Source: Ochrobactrum chromiisoli | Lineage (GTDB): Bacteria > Pseudomonadota > Alphaproteobacteria > Rhizobiales > Rhizobiaceae | Length of the DNA: 64,000 bases | Direction: 5' to 3' | Assembly: GCF_026241335.1 (NCBI RefSeq) | Contig: NZ_JAPHAV010000002.1 | Coordinates: 124,001-188,000, forward strand | Shown here: one piece after another, positions 51,337 through 59,562 of the stretch | How the letters are laid out: each line of letters opens with the position of its first letter | How positions within the stretch are numbered: position 1 is the first letter of the stretch | The notes under the pieces: generated by a model | Told to the model about the DNA's origin: nothing | Seen by the model: only the letters and a program-made list of their open reading frames with translations | Database searches by the model: none | Translations under genes and position numbers: made by a program

Positions 51337-52260
51337 GTGGCCGGATTTCTGATAAAACGAATTTTGCAGGCGTTGTTCGTGCTGATCGCAATGACGATGC
51401 TCGTCGCCTATGCAATCCGCTTGACGGGTGACCCTGCACTGATGCTGACGCAAGGTGCGGGCAGTGTCACAGAGGCTGATCTTGAGCGCATCCGAGAAGG
51501 GCTCGGTTTGAACCAACCGTTCCTCGTTCAGTACTGGCAATTCCTCAAAGGGCTGCTCACATTCGACTTCGGTCGTAGTTTCCTCGGCGGTACGCCGGTT
51601 TCTGTACTAGTCGGAAAAGCCTTGCCCGCAACGCTGATGCTTGCGTTCGCGTCGCTGTTTGTCTCGCTTGTGATCTCCATTCCACTCGGCATCAAGGCAG
51701 CTGTTTCGCGCGGTAAATGGGCAGACCAGCTTATCCGTGTTTGCTCACTGGTTGGCCTGTCATTCCCGAATTTCTGGCTGGCGACAATGCTGGTTCTGCT
51801 TTTTGGTATTTCGCTGCAATGGCTGCCACCAAGTGGTATGAGCGGTATCTCAAGTTTCATTATGCCAGCAATGACCATGGGCATTATTTTGACGGCAACC
51901 AATGTCCGTCTGGTGCGCACTTCGATGCTCGAAACGTTGCAATCGCAATATATTATGGTGGCGCGCGCAAAGGGGCTGAGTGAAAACAAAGTGCTTTACA
52001 AGCACGCTCTTCGTAATTGCGCCATTCCGCTGATTACATTCATTGGTCTTCAGTTTGGTGGTCTTTTGGGCGGCATCGTGGTCATTGAAAAAGTGTTCAA
52101 TTGGCCGGGCATGGGCACGCTTGCCTTTGATGCAGTTGGTGGCCGCGATTATCCGGTTCTTCAGGCAACGATTGCCATTCTTTCGATGATGATTATCGGC
52201 GTCAATCTTCTGGTAGACATTGCATATGGCCTTGTCGATCCGCGTATTCGGACGGAGTAG
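51337..52260 (+). CDS. Peptide-type ABC transporter permease (DppB/GsiC-like)
   Basis: The 307-residue permease opens with AGFLIKRILQALFVLIAMTM and continues with RLTGDPALMLTQGAG and the contact loop VARAKGLSENKVLYKHALRN (near 215). These are DppB family features. Its start is a GTG at 51337 seven bases after GGAGG. The stop is five bases before the partner permease. Confidence 0.92.
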   Translation: MAGFLIKRILQALFVLIAMTMLVAYAIRLTGDPALMLTQGAGSVTEADLERIREGLGLNQPFLVQYWQFLKGLLTFDFGRSFLGGTPVSVLVGKALPATLMLAFASLFVSLVISIPLGIKAAVSRGKWADQLIRVCSLVGLSFPNFWLATMLVLLFGISLQWLPPSGMSGISSFIMPAMTMGIILTATNVRLVRTSMLETLQSQYIMVARAKGLSENKVLYKHALRNCAIPLITFIGLQFGGLLGGIVVIEKVFNWPGMGTLAFDAVGGRDYPVLQATIAILSMMIIGVNLLVDIAYGLVDPRIRTE

Positions 52261-52264
52261 AGCA

Positions 52265-53131
52265 ATGGCTACACAAGCGGTTAAAAAGACCTCAAACCTT
52301 CGGCTTTCACGCTTCGCAAGCATGGAATTCATTGTCGGCTTTCTGCTGACAGGCGGCATCTGTTTTGCCGTTATCTTCTCCGGTTATCTGTTCCCGGCTG
52401 GCGCGAACAAGGTGGATCTTCTGGCGCGTCTGACGCCGCCATTTGTGAATCCTGCGCATATTTTCGGAACCGATCCGCTCGGACGTGACGTGCTGGCACG
52501 CGTCATTATCGGCGGCAAAATTTCGTTGTTCGTTGGCTTTGTCTCTGTGATTGGTTCGGTGATCATCGGTACGATCATGGGGCTGGTTGCAGGCTATTAT
52601 CGCGGCTTCTGGGACATGGCACTGATGCGGTTTGTTGATGTGCAGCTGGCAATGCCATTCATCCTGCTCGCAATCACCTTCATGGCTATTCTCGGTGGCG
52701 GGTTGGTCAACACAATCATCCTGCTGATCGTTTCACAATGTGTGCAATATGCGCGACTGGTGCGCGGCTCAGTTTTGTCGCTGCGTGAGCGCGAATTTAT
52801 CCTCTCAGCGCGTTCCATCGGCGTTAAAGACTGGCGCATCATCTTCCAGCATCTGCTGCCAAACCTTATGGGGCCTGTTATCGTTTTGATGACGCTCAAT
52901 GTCGCCAATAACATTCTGCTTGAATCAAGCCTGACGTTCCTCGGTTTTGGTATTGATTCAACCATTCCTAGCTGGGGTGGCATGCTGGCCGATGGCCGTA
53001 CCTATCTTCAGACGGCATGGTGGGTAAGCCTTTTCCCCGGCCTCGCAATCCTTTTCACGGTGCTTGGCCTCAACCTTCTGGGTGACTGGCTGCGCGATAG
53101 TCTTGATCCAACCGGCAGGACTTCACGATGA
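52265..53131 (+). CDS. Peptide-type ABC transporter permease (DppC/GsiD-like)
   Basis: The 288-residue permease has six helices, the DppC segments PAHIFGTDPLGRDVLARVII and SARSIGVKDWRIIFQHLLPN (near 195), and ends in DWLRDSLDPTGR. GGAG lies upstream of the ATG. The TGA overlaps the ATG of the M14 peptidase gene (ATGA), linking transport to peptide cleavage. Confidence 0.92.
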   Translation: MATQAVKKTSNLRLSRFASMEFIVGFLLTGGICFAVIFSGYLFPAGANKVDLLARLTPPFVNPAHIFGTDPLGRDVLARVIIGGKISLFVGFVSVIGSVIIGTIMGLVAGYYRGFWDMALMRFVDVQLAMPFILLAITFMAILGGGLVNTIILLIVSQCVQYARLVRGSVLSLREREFILSARSIGVKDWRIIFQHLLPNLMGPVIVLMTLNVANNILLESSLTFLGFGIDSTIPSWGGMLADGRTYLQTAWWVSLFPGLAILFTVLGLNLLGDWLRDSLDPTGRTSR

Positions 53132-54873
53132 GCGTAATTTTTGAAAAGACCTACCAGCGTTCAATTGATGTGTTGATCGAACGCTTTTCAAAGCCGGAAA
53201 TGCGCGGAGCTAAGTTAGAGGGATGGCTGTTCGATGATCAGCCAAGCCGCTTTGCTGCGGAAACGAAATTGCGTGAGGCAGGCATTGAGGCGCGCCTGCG
53301 TTCGTCTTATAAGCCGCTTCTGCATTTCTTTCTGGAAGAGGTGGATGGGGCAACCCTTAAGGCTGCAACAATTCGCTATCCGCGCCATGACAATTGTGTC
53401 GAGAACCGCTTTTTGCTGGAAACATATCCGCTGTCAGCACTCCTTCCAGATGTAAAGATCAGTTTCAGCGCATCCGGTAAGGATGATTTCTTCTATGAAG
53501 TCGATCTGACATTTACCGGTGGCCGCAGCGAAACTCATCGCGTTTTCGCTCCCAATCGTGTGCATGAAGATTTTATCGGCGAAACGCTTGTTTCACCAAC
53601 TGGCTGGCTGATCGTCGAGCATGACGGTCGTATTGAAAGTGCACGCTTCGAGACAGCCTATGAAAAGCTGTTTCACGATACGATTTCGACCATTGCGACC
53701 CATGATTGGGGCAGGGGTGAACCTTACTTCGAAGAGCTGAACATTTCGGTCAGTCTGCCGATTACTGATCGCCGTCTGCCCTATGATGAAGAGGCTTTGA
53801 GCCTGACGGAAGCTCTGCACGAGGATATTTATTTCTCGTTGCTCGAAGTTTTTCAGAAAAAGTCTGGCCGCCCGGTCGGTGATCGTGGCTTGCAGCCGGG
53901 GCAAATCGTGCCGGAGGTGCGTTTTCGCGATGCTGGTCCGGTGGTGAAAGTGGAAACACGTCCGCTTGCAACAGCTGATGCGCTGACTGCCGAGCAGGTT
54001 TTGGAAAATGCGCAGGCTCCCCTTTCCGCTGATCAGATACGCCGTGAAATCGCGAAACTTGGCGGATCGCCTTTTGAAGCGAAGACACGTGCAGGGCGCA
54101 CAGTGCGCGCCACCTATGTATCGGGCCACGAAACACCGATGATGATCAGTGCTGGTCAGCATGCCAATGAGACGACAGGCGTTGTCGGTGCCTTGCGGGC
54201 AGCAAATCGTCTTGCTGCACGTGATGGCGGACATTTTACCATCTCGCCGCAGGAAAACCCGGACGGATATGAAATTCATAAGCGTCTGTGCGTTTTGCAG
54301 CCGCACCATATGCATCATGCATCGCGCTACACGGCTTTGGGTGATGATCTCGAATATCGCACTGGCGATGGGCTTTATGAGAAAGCGATCCGCGTAGAGG
54401 CAGAGGCACTTACAGGTGCCAAGCTTCACGTCAATCTGCATGGCTATCCATCGCATGAATGGACACGCCCATTGTCAGGCTATGTTCCACGTTCCTTTGC
54501 CATGTGGACGCTGCCAAAGGGCTTTTTCCTGATTATTCGTCATCATGCATCATGGGAAAGAGAAGCTGAACAGCTGATGGATCATGTGACCAGGCATCTT
54601 GGTGCCATTGATGGTCTTCTTGACTACAATGATGCGCAGATTAAGCTTTTCGAGCAACATGCTGGCGAAACGGGCTTCCGCATCATCAACGGTTTTCCAT
54701 GTCTGGTTGGCGTCGATGATCGTCACACGGTTCCGCTGACGCTGATCACTGAATATCCGGACGAAACCATCTATGGCGATGCTTTTGTTAAAGGCCATAC
54801 AGCACAGATGGAAACCGTTCTCTCAGCCTATGATGCTTTGCAGCTGCTTTTCCCGAGCAAGCTCGTTGCATAA
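53128..54873 (+). CDS. M14 family zinc carboxypeptidase with large N-terminal domain
   Basis: The 581-residue cytosolic protein has an M14 catalytic region in about residues 325-560. Zinc ligands appear as His and Glu in SAGQHANETTG and a later His in HVNLHGYPSHEW. The catalytic Glu fits TLITEYPDETIYG. The first ~320 residues form a domain I do not recognise, much larger than the usual M14 prodomain and without signal peptide. Translationally coupled to the permease, it should trim an imported peptide, releasing a C-terminal or gamma-linked amino acid. Its stop abuts the stop of the convergent siderophore ATPase gene with no base between. Confidence 0.82.
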   Translation: MSVIFEKTYQRSIDVLIERFSKPEMRGAKLEGWLFDDQPSRFAAETKLREAGIEARLRSSYKPLLHFFLEEVDGATLKAATIRYPRHDNCVENRFLLETYPLSALLPDVKISFSASGKDDFFYEVDLTFTGGRSETHRVFAPNRVHEDFIGETLVSPTGWLIVEHDGRIESARFETAYEKLFHDTISTIATHDWGRGEPYFEELNISVSLPITDRRLPYDEEALSLTEALHEDIYFSLLEVFQKKSGRPVGDRGLQPGQIVPEVRFRDAGPVVKVETRPLATADALTAEQVLENAQAPLSADQIRREIAKLGGSPFEAKTRAGRTVRATYVSGHETPMMISAGQHANETTGVVGALRAANRLAARDGGHFTISPQENPDGYEIHKRLCVLQPHHMHHASRYTALGDDLEYRTGDGLYEKAIRVEAEALTGAKLHVNLHGYPSHEWTRPLSGYVPRSFAMWTLPKGFFLIIRHHASWEREAEQLMDHVTRHLGAIDGLLDYNDAQIKLFEQHAGETGFRIINGFPCLVGVDDRHTVPLTLITEYPDETIYGDAFVKGHTAQMETVLSAYDALQLLFPSKLVA

Positions 54874-55632
54874 TCAAAGATAGTAGATGCCAATACGGTT
54901 GCCGCCGATCATCTCGACGGCAATCTCCATCTCATAAATATCGCGCAGAATATCCTGCTGAATGAGTTCTTCCGGCGATCCTTGATGCACGACCTTGCCC
55001 TTGCGCATGGCAACGATATGGTCCGAATAACAGGATGCGAAATTGATGTCATGCAGCACAAGCACCACTGTCTTGCCCAGCTCGTCCGCTGCACGCCGTA
55101 ATAATTTCATCATTGACGCTGAATGTTTCATGTCGAGATTGTTAAGTGGTTCGTCCAAGAGAACGTAATCTGTATTCTGGCAAAGAACCATTGCCACGAA
55201 TGCGCGCTGGCGCTGGCCACCGGAAAGCTCATCCAGAAAACGCTCTCCAAATTCATCAAGCCCCAGATAGCTGATTGCCTGCTCAACATGATCGAGATCT
55301 TCAGGGGTTGGGCGTCCTTTTGAATGCGGATAACGCCCGAAAGTCACGAGATCCCGCACGGTAAGGCGTGAATTGATCGCATTTTCCTGTCGCAGAATGG
55401 AAAGCCGTTTCGCAAGAACTTCGCCGGGTGTCGTGGAAACATCGAGCCCATCAATCGCAACTCGGCCTTTATCCATGGGCAGCAAGCGGCTGACCATGGA
55501 GAGCAAAGTCGACTTTCCCGCGCCATTCGGTCCGATGATGGAGGTAATACCGCGTGCGGGTATTTGCAGTGTTACATTATCGACGACGATGGCATCGCTG
55601 TAGGATTTGCTGACCTGATTTATTTCAATCAA
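54874..55632 (-). CDS. Catecholate-siderophore ABC transporter ATPase (FatE/YclP-like)
   Basis: The 252-residue ATPase of the FecE class has Walker A GPNGAGKST (about 33-41), signature LSGGQRQRAFVAMVL, Walker B YVLLDEPLNNLDMKH and switch VLHDINFA. It ends with MIGGNRIGIYYL, seen in the Fat/Ycl subgroup. It starts with TTG at 55632, overlapping the previous stop by four bases, with GGGGGAA upstream. It energises the permeases of the same operon. Confidence 0.92.
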   Translation of the reverse strand: MIEINQVSKSYSDAIVVDNVTLQIPARGITSIIGPNGAGKSTLLSMVSRLLPMDKGRVAIDGLDVSTTPGEVLAKRLSILRQENAINSRLTVRDLVTFGRYPHSKGRPTPEDLDHVEQAISYLGLDEFGERFLDELSGGQRQRAFVAMVLCQNTDYVLLDEPLNNLDMKHSASMMKLLRRAADELGKTVVLVLHDINFASCYSDHIVAMRKGKVVHQGSPEELIQQDILRDIYEMEIAVEMIGGNRIGIYYL

Positions 55633-56582
55633 CTTGCGTTCCCCCTGACGAGAAGGATAATAAAGACGAGTCCACCCAGAAATTCGATGATGACGCTCAG
55701 TGCGGTGTTGAACGAGAACACGCGTTCAAGAATGGTTTGACCGCCGACGATGCAAAGGATTGCGAACAATATTGCAATCGGCATTACGATACGGTGCTTG
55801 GATGATCCCGCAATCATATAAGCGAGATTTGCGACCAGCAGGCCAAAGAAAGTTATCGGGCCAACAAGCGCCGTTGATACCGATACGAGGACTGTGACAA
55901 TCAGCAGAATACGATGCACCACGCGGCTGTAATCAACACCCAGATTGATTGCCGGATCACGGCCAAGCGCCAGAATATCGAACACATTGAGAAAGCGCAG
56001 ACCGTAAAGCGTGACGACGGCCACGATGATCGCCGCGAGCAGAAGAATATCCGCATTGACGCTGTTGAAACTTGCAAAGAAACGGTCCTGCAGCACTGCA
56101 AATTCGTTGGGGTCAATCATGCGCTGCATAAGGTTTGACAGGCTGCGGAAGAAGACTCCAAACACAATTCCGACCAGCATGACGAGGTGCAGGCTGCGTG
56201 AAGCCTTGGAAAACAGCCACGAATAAAGTGTGCTTGCAAAAACCACCATGATTGCTGTTTCGGCGAAGAAGCGCACATTGGGACCAAGACCGTTTACATG
56301 AATGGCACCAAAGGCGAAAACTGCAATTGTCTGGATCAAAATATATAGCGCATCAAATCCCATGATGGAGGGTGTGAGAATGCGGTTGTTGGTGACGGTT
56401 TGAAACAGCACGGTTGAGACAGCAATTGAATAGGCAACCAGCACCATGGCCGCAAGCTTTGTGCCGCGGAAGGTGAGGATGAAAGACCAGCTGCCTTTTG
56501 CACCAAGTGTCATGAAGGCAACACAGGATACAAGGGCAAGCAATGCGAGAAGCAGGGTGATAAAGCCGGAACGTTTAAGCAA
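55629..56582 (-). CDS. Siderophore ABC transporter permease (FatC/YclO-like)
   Basis: The 317-residue FecCD-type permease has about nine helices, with LTPSIMGFDALYILIQTIAVF (near 80) and a C-terminal FNTALSVIIEFLGGLVFIILL that follows the family. The start is placed at a TTG (56582) eight bases after GAGG, overlapping the upstream stop by eight bases; the longer frame to 56630 would overlap by 56 bases. Confidence 0.88.
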   Translation of the reverse strand: MLKRSGFITLLLALLALVSCVAFMTLGAKGSWSFILTFRGTKLAAMVLVAYSIAVSTVLFQTVTNNRILTPSIMGFDALYILIQTIAVFAFGAIHVNGLGPNVRFFAETAIMVVFASTLYSWLFSKASRSLHLVMLVGIVFGVFFRSLSNLMQRMIDPNEFAVLQDRFFASFNSVNADILLLAAIIVAVVTLYGLRFLNVFDILALGRDPAINLGVDYSRVVHRILLIVTVLVSVSTALVGPITFFGLLVANLAYMIAGSSKHRIVMPIAILFAILCIVGGQTILERVFSFNTALSVIIEFLGGLVFIILLVRGNAS

Positions 56583-57537
56583 GGCGTGATCCTCGGCGCA
56601 AAAGCAGATAGAGGAAGATTGCACTGCCAACGACGCCCATCATCGTGCCTATGGGAATTTCATAAGGAAAGCGGATCAGGCGCCCGACGATATCGCAGGC
56701 GAGGACAAGTCCTGCGCCAAGCACGGCCACCCATGGCACAGCACGGCGCATGTTATCGCCAATGAACATGCTCACCACATTCGGTACGATCAGACCCAGA
56801 AACGGAATCATGCCAACCGTCACGACCACACTGGCACTGACCATCGAAACAATGACGAGCCCGAGCGTTACGACACGGCGATAGTTGAGGCCAAGATTGG
56901 TCGTGAAATCCTCACCCATGCCAGCAACCGTGAAACGATCAGCGGCGATATAAGCAATGACGGTTAGGAAAAAAGAGAGCCATAGCAATTCGTAGCGTCC
57001 GCGCAGAACACCGGAGAAGTCGCCCGTTGTCCACGAATTAAGCGATTGCAGAAGATCAAAACGATAGGCGATGAAAGTCGTCACCGCACTGATAACACCG
57101 CCGAGCATGATGCCGACAAGCGGTACAACGAGAACCGAGCGCAGGGGAATACTGCGCAGGATACGCAGAAAAAGCGCTGTGCCTGCAAGGGCCGTGGCAG
57201 AAGCCACAAGCATTTTACCGAAAACCGGTGTGTCGGGGGCGAAAAGAATGACCAGCAGGATGCCGAGACTTGCCGATTCAACCGTACCGGCTGTTGAAGG
57301 TTCCACGAAACGATTGCGGGTCAGCATCTGCATAATCATGCCCGCAACAGCCATCGACATGCCTGCGAGAATGATCGCAAGCGTGCGCGGTATGCGGCTG
57401 ATCAGCAGCACTTCTGCCGCGCGATCAGTGCTGTTGGCACCCAAAAGTGTGCTGAGTGATACATCACTGACGCCGATGAACAGGCTGACGAAGGCCAGTA
57501 TGACGACAACAATTATGGCTGCGGCAAGTGCCTTCAC
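56575..57537 (-). CDS. Siderophore ABC transporter permease (FatD/YclN-like)
   Basis: The 320-residue FecCD-family permease has the segments ILISRIPRTLAIILAGMSMA-like (LLISRIPRTLAIILAGMSMA), AGMIMQMLTRNRFVEPSTAG near 70 and GMIPFLGLIVPNVVSMFIGD near 240. These are strongly conserved among siderophore permeases. It begins with GTG at 57537 after AGGAA and is the first permease after the receptor gene, from which a hairpin separates it. Confidence 0.92.
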   Translation of the reverse strand: MKALAAAIIVVVILAFVSLFIGVSDVSLSTLLGANSTDRAAEVLLISRIPRTLAIILAGMSMAVAGMIMQMLTRNRFVEPSTAGTVESASLGILLVILFAPDTPVFGKMLVASATALAGTALFLRILRSIPLRSVLVVPLVGIMLGGVISAVTTFIAYRFDLLQSLNSWTTGDFSGVLRGRYELLWLSFFLTVIAYIAADRFTVAGMGEDFTTNLGLNYRRVVTLGLVIVSMVSASVVVTVGMIPFLGLIVPNVVSMFIGDNMRRAVPWVAVLGAGLVLACDIVGRLIRFPYEIPIGTMMGVVGSAIFLYLLLRRGSRLA

Positions 57538-57562
57538 AAGGAATTCCTGTATTTTTGCCTTG

Positions 57563-57584
57563 TCAGCCGGGCTTTCCCGACTGA
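57563..57584 (-). terminator. Intercistronic hairpin between siderophore-binding protein and permease
   Basis: On the minus strand TCAGTCGGG pairs with CCCGGCTGA around AAAG, with one U-G pair that would be a C-A mismatch on the other strand. The structure is thus better formed in the RNA of the operon. It lies 20 bases after the receptor stop. Confidence 0.75.
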
Positions 57585-57603
57585 CTGGGTAAGACGTTAT
57601 TGC

Positions 57604-58533
57604 TTATTTTGCTTTGTCAAAGGCTTCAGACAGTTGCTGGATCGTGCTGTGAAGCGCACCGAGGCCACCGCCAACGAGATACCAGTTTTGTGCATTGAGA
57701 TAGACGACCTGATCGTTCTTCCAGGCATTGGTCTGACGCACGAGTTCGTTGTCGAGCAATTGCTTGGCGGAGGTGCCTTCACGACCAATGGCCGCATCGC
57801 GGTCAAGCACGAAAAGCCAATCCGGATTGGTTTCGAGAATAAATTCCGAGCTGACTGGCTGGCCGTGATTGCCCACAGAAAGATCGGGGGCTGCTGCTTC
57901 GATGCCGAAACTGTCATGCAGCATGCCAAACCGTGAGCCGGGACCATAGGCACTGATTTTGCCGCCGGAGGTCAGGATCATCAGGCCGTTGCCTTTGCCC
58001 TTGGTCTTTTCTTTCAGCGCAGCAAGTTCGCTGTTGAGCTTATCAACTTCCGCTTTGGCTTCCGTTTCCTTAGCGAAAACCTTGCCGAGCTTTTCGATAT
58101 TGGCTTCGGTACCGGAAATAAATTCCTTGGCCGGGACGGTGAGGTCGATTGTTGGTGCGATCTTTGCAAGTTCGCCATATTTCGCAGCCGAGCGACCACC
58201 GACAATGATTAGGTCAGGCTCTGCGGCATTGACCGCTTCGTAATCGGGTTCGAACAATGTGCCGACTTTGGTGTAATCAGCGCTTTCATATTTTTTGAGG
58301 TATTCCGGGTAAGCAATGCCGGTCGGAACACCGATTATTTTGACGCCGAGGCGGTCAAGATTGTCGAGTGTCGCAAAATCAAAAACCACAACTCTTTCAG
58401 GATTGGTCGCAACCGTGGTTTCGCCCTGCGCATGTTTTAAGGCGATATCGGCGGCGTTTGCGCTGGAGGCAAGTGCTGTTGCAACAAGTGCTGCGCCGCA
58501 TAGACGGGAAAAGTGTCGGCTGAATTTCAGCAT
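57604..58533 (-). CDS. Catecholate-siderophore periplasmic binding protein (FatB/YclQ-like)
   Basis: The 309-residue receptor has a signal peptide (about 1-27, cleaved near SANAADI) and the helical-backbone fold: VVVFDFATLDNLDRLGVKII, FEPDYEAVNAAEPDLIIVGG and NWYLVGGGLGALHSTIQQL. This matches petrobactin/anguibactin-type receptors YclQ and FatB. AAGGA precedes the ATG at 58533; an in-frame TTG at 58554 is weaker. It receives iron-siderophore from the outer-membrane receptor encoded at 59563. Confidence 0.88.
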   Translation of the reverse strand: MLKFSRHFSRLCGAALVATALASSANAADIALKHAQGETTVATNPERVVVFDFATLDNLDRLGVKIIGVPTGIAYPEYLKKYESADYTKVGTLFEPDYEAVNAAEPDLIIVGGRSAAKYGELAKIAPTIDLTVPAKEFISGTEANIEKLGKVFAKETEAKAEVDKLNSELAALKEKTKGKGNGLMILTSGGKISAYGPGSRFGMLHDSFGIEAAAPDLSVGNHGQPVSSEFILETNPDWLFVLDRDAAIGREGTSAKQLLDNELVRQTNAWKNDQVVYLNAQNWYLVGGGLGALHSTIQQLSEAFDKAK

Positions 58534-58606
58534 AGCGTTCAATCCTTTCGTCAATCCTGTGCTTTATAGTCCGGTTTTATGTCAGTCAAAGCCGGAAGGT
58601 TATAAT

Positions 58607-59494
58607 TCAGTTGTTTTGTGCGCTTGGACTCTCATTGAGCAGAATGAATTTCAAACTGTCTTCAACGGTTAGGGGAATCATTGAGCCGTGGCTTTCATTA
58701 TCGAAACGACGATAAGCGGCTTCAAAATCGGGCAGTTGTTTCAACTCGGTTTGAATATCTGCGCCAGATGGCCCACTGCGCAACTTCTTCAGGTGCTTGA
58801 TTTCTTCTTTTGTCCGGCCCGGACGTTCGCCGCGCTTGCCGGACGATTCAACCAGCAACCGCATCGGTTTTGGATTGGCTTTGAAAGCCTCCACGAACCG
58901 ATCTTTATCGGCAAGAATAGAGCGACCGTTCCACCATATCGAAGGGTCTGCGGCAGCATAAGACTGAAATGAATCTGCATGATTAAACAGCGCGTAAAGT
59001 GTGAAAAGCCCACCAAGCGAATGCCCAAACAGCGCTTGTCTGGTTGGATCGATAGGAAACCGGCTTTCAATTTCAGCCTTTACCTGATGATTGATGAAAT
59101 CGAAGAATGCGTCGCGACCGCCTGTTTTTGGAATATTGGTCTGGACGGGGATGAGATCATCAGGCGTCGGAGGCGTGAGATCAAAATAGCGCAAGCGGAC
59201 GATTTCGTCCTTGTCGTCAGTCGGATAGCCAATGCCGACAAATACGGCTTCGAGCTTCGGATTTTCTCCCATCAGTTTTGCTGCGATTGGCAGCATTCGA
59301 TTGCCATCCGTCATATAGATGACAGGAAAACCTTCTGCAGGCGCTTTTTTAGCGGGTGCGGCAACAAAAATTCGATAGTCGATACCGTTGGCTTGCATGT
59401 CAAAGGCGCTGACTTGCGGTGTGTCTGCCTGCGCGATAGCGCTCACGAGGATGCTCCCAAGCATGAAGCAAACTTTCAGAATTGTTTTTTTCAT
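58607..59494 (-). CDS. IroE/BesA-type siderophore esterase
   Basis: The 295-residue alpha/beta hydrolase has a signal peptide (about 1-22, ending near AIAQADT). The nucleophile elbow is FGHSLGGLFTLYAL (Ser near 150), preceded by PVIYMTDGNRMLP and followed by ADPSIWWNGRSIL. A His in NESHGSM near the C-terminus completes the triad. This family cleaves trilactone catecholate siderophores in the periplasm. Starts at 59494 (MKKTILK) and 59503 are both possible; GCGGA favours the former. It follows the receptor gene across a terminator. Confidence 0.82.
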   Translation of the reverse strand: MKKTILKVCFMLGSILVSAIAQADTPQVSAFDMQANGIDYRIFVAAPAKKAPAEGFPVIYMTDGNRMLPIAAKLMGENPKLEAVFVGIGYPTDDKDEIVRLRYFDLTPPTPDDLIPVQTNIPKTGGRDAFFDFINHQVKAEIESRFPIDPTRQALFGHSLGGLFTLYALFNHADSFQSYAAADPSIWWNGRSILADKDRFVEAFKANPKPMRLLVESSGKRGERPGRTKEEIKHLKKLRSGPSGADIQTELKQLPDFEAAYRRFDNESHGSMIPLTVEDSLKFILLNESPSAQNN

Positions 59495-59520
59495 TCCGCT
59501 CATACGAGCACCCATTCCAT

Positions 59521-59553
59521 AAAAATGACGCCAGCCCAAAGAAGCTGGCGTCA
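59521..59553 (-). terminator. Rho-independent terminator after the siderophore-receptor gene
   Basis: TGACGCCAGC pairs perfectly over ten bases with GCTGGCGTCA around an eight-base loop, and on the minus strand TTTTT follows. It stands between the receptor stop and the esterase start, so the esterase depends on read-through or its own promoter. Confidence 0.88.
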
Positions 59554-59562
59554 AACTGAGCA

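Noticed and set aside
53593-54456. 287-codon open frame on the minus strand
   Set aside because: It is antisense to the M14 peptidase region; residues look random.
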